This document shows positions 4,963-5,837 of a DNA stretch of 5,837 nucleotides, in pieces. The first letter of the stretch is position 1. The number at the start of each line of letters is the position of its first letter. Origin of the DNA: Tolypothrix sp. NIES-4075 (GTDB lineage: Bacteria > Cyanobacteriota > Cyanobacteriia > Cyanobacteriales > Nostocaceae); the NCBI RefSeq assembly GCF_002218085.1, contig NZ_BDUC01000045.1, forward strand, positions 1 through 5,837, read 5' to 3'. Made by a program: the position numbers and the translations under genes. Below the pieces are notes generated by a model. That model saw nothing but the letters and a program-made list of their open reading frames with translations, did not search any database and was not told the DNA's origin.

Positions 4963-5586
4963 CTAAAAGAACGGAGGTAATGGAGCAATCCAAAGGGTTC
5001 CATTAGATTGGAAATTGTAAACACCTTGAGGGGTGAGAAGTGGAATATCGCGACCTTGTAAAACAGATTCTGCTCTAAACCAATTCTGACAGCCAGAACA
5101 AGGTGGTTTTGATACTGTGACGCTCTGGGCAGTTGGATTTAAGACCAGTGCTTGTCGTTCAGCATGGCTAGCACCATATCCTCCCCTCGCACGTGCAAAA
5201 GCATCAAGTCCATGTGGATCTAGGGGATGTCCGACTAATTTTGAATAGTTGTAGACTTGTCGTGATGGATTATCTAAACCAGGAAGCTGAGAACCTTTTC
5301 CCCATCCACTGAGCGTAATTGGTCCCCCAGGTGTTGCTGCCACAGTTTTTGATCCTGGAGCAAGGGGCAACTCAAAAGGAGAAATATTGGGTGCAGGAGA
5401 CGCACTCTTGGTCATTGAAATGTTTAATTCTGGCAACTGTACCGTAGGCTTTCCATTTGCGACAGTTATGTTGAAACGGTTCCCGCTCTCTAAGTTCGGC
5501 ACACGGAGTTTAAATCTTGAGGCTGCTGCCTTAGCACCCCCACTTAAGCCGGCCTCGGCGACACCAAGAGCCAAACTCGTGTACAT
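4963..5586 (-). CDS. Polymorphic-toxin C-terminal effector with cytidine-deaminase-type domain
   Basis: The 207-residue frame ends in a deaminase-fold domain. H141 and E143 (GASHAERQALVL) and C163 and C166 (SKPPCSGCQNWF) form the Zn-binding HAE ... PCxxC signature of toxin deaminases, which act on cytosine or adenine in nucleic acid or nucleotides. The end, IPLLTPQGVYNFQSNGTLW, resembles toxin deaminases of the DddA/SCP1.201 or BURPS668_1122 type, but I cannot assign a subfamily. Residues 1-130 are a Pro/Ser/Gly-rich linker with a hydrophobic start (YTSLALGVAEAGLSGGAKAA), as seen between an RHS core and its effector. ATG 5586 has no ribosome binding site. The frame is open back to 5646, and adding one base at 5633-5635 joins it to the RHS tip upstream, so it was probably made as an RHS C terminus. 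It may now be an orphan effector. No clear immunity gene follows. Confidence 0.75.
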   Translation of the reverse strand: MYTSLALGVAEAGLSGGAKAAASRFKLRVPNLESGNRFNITVANGKPTVQLPELNISMTKSASPAPNISPFELPLAPGSKTVAATPGGPITLSGWGKGSQLPGLDNPSRQVYNYSKLVGHPLDPHGLDAFARARGGYGASHAERQALVLNPTAQSVTVSKPPCSGCQNWFRAESVLQGRDIPLLTPQGVYNFQSNGTLWIAPLPPFF

Positions 5587-5600
5587 TTCTGAAGCCTGCG

Positions 5601-5753
5601 CTATATCTGAATCGGTGGATATTTCTTCTCTTGGGTGCCTGAAGGATCAGTAGCCTGTAGGATATGCCCATTAACATATGCATAGACATTGTTGCCATCT
5701 CCTATCCCAATCGGATCGCAACTCGTCCACCTCCCCAACCAGGGCAAACGCAT
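5601..5753 (-). pseudogene. RHS/TcC core C-terminal tip, truncated
   Basis: The 50-codon frame starts MRLPWLGRWTSCDPIGIGDG, continues NNVYAYVNGHILQATDPSG and ends at TAG 5601 after YPPIQI. PWLGRWTSxDPIG ... NxYxYVxxxP/Q ... DPxG is the conserved RHS repeat-associated core terminus. It marks where the cage-forming RHS or TcC shell ends and the variable toxin begins. An in-frame TAA (5760-5762) lies three codons before the ATG. None of the three minus frames in 5754-5837 shows the expected preceding RHS sequence (such as GARYYAP), so most of the core is missing here. The next coding piece, the deaminase effector, is one base out of frame. I infer a displaced orphan RHS tip-plus-toxin cassette or a deleted rhs gene. 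Confidence 0.8.
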
Positions 5754-5837
5754 CTTAATTTAAAGTGATGGCGAATAATGCCCTATAGGATGAGTCAGTT
5801 TAAGTATTTTAATGAGGAATACAACGACTGTTGAGGA
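5754..5837. other. Unassigned edge sequence
   Basis: These are AT-rich bases beyond the RHS tip. One minus frame is open here (its last residues before the TAA are PIGHYSPSL) but has no convincing homology, and I see no repeat or promoter. Confidence 0.4.

Noticed and set aside
5387..5653. 88-codon plus-strand frame opposite the deaminase effector
   Set aside because: It is a shadow of the linker region, with no motif and no translation signal.
1..5837. CRISPR array, tRNA or rRNA genes, replication origin
   Set aside because: I found no regularly spaced repeats, no cloverleaf-like or rRNA-like sequence, and no DnaA-box or iteron cluster.
5760..5837. Continuation of the RHS core in the minus frame ending PIGHYSPSL
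   Set aside because: The faint resemblance of HYSPSL to the RYYxPWL motif is too short, is followed by a stop, and duplicates the PWLGRW already present downstream.

Overview
The window looks like chromosomal or plasmid DNA from a cyanobacterium, probably a filamentous or otherwise large-genome one. The main reason is the HIP1 octamer GCGATCGC, a hallmark repeat of cyanobacterial genomes. I count 12 copies, where chance would give about one per 65 kb. Six of them sit in the 324 bases from 4550 to 4873. I cannot name the species.

Layout. (1) Positions 1-3801, minus strand: the N-terminal half of a TcA-type protein, the large pore-forming subunit of insecticidal-type Tc (ABC) toxin complexes. 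It lies in three consecutive reading frames (3801-1792, 1829-294 and 331 running off the left edge), so the gene appears broken. One break is a single-base change at a run of five C (1820-1824). The other, near 294-346, coincides with loss of a stretch that full-length relatives have. (2) Positions 3807-3893: a divergent intergenic region with an operator-like palindrome. (3) Positions 3894-4537, plus strand: an intact, GC-rich type II toxin-antitoxin pair, an AbrB-fold VapB-like antitoxin and a PIN-domain VapC-like RNase, overlapping by ATGA. (4) Positions 4538-4962: a HIP1-rich spacer holding two tiny minus-strand reading frames and a GC-rich palindrome. (5) Positions 4963-5753, minus strand: a C-terminal polymorphic-toxin effector with cytidine-deaminase-type HAE and PCxxC motifs. 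It is preceded in another frame by the conserved tip of an RHS/TcC core (PWLGRWTSCDPIG, NNVYAYVNG, DPSG). One extra base in the GGG at 5633-5635 would join the two into one polypeptide. (6) Positions 5754-5837: no assignable content.

Interpretation. TcA builds the injection pore, and an RHS/TcC-type shell carries the variable C-terminal effector, here a predicted nucleic-acid deaminase. The two remnants on the same strand suggest a former Tc/RHS toxin locus that is now degrading, with a VapBC module placed between its parts. A 21-base direct repeat (3786-3806 and 4763-4783) brackets the VapBC segment, and its left copy coincides exactly with the 5' end of the TcA reading frame. No convincing immunity gene for the deaminase is visible. 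A 46-codon frame with a strong ribosome binding site just downstream is the only candidate or remnant. If the frameshifts were sequencing errors at homopolymers, parts of these genes could be functional.
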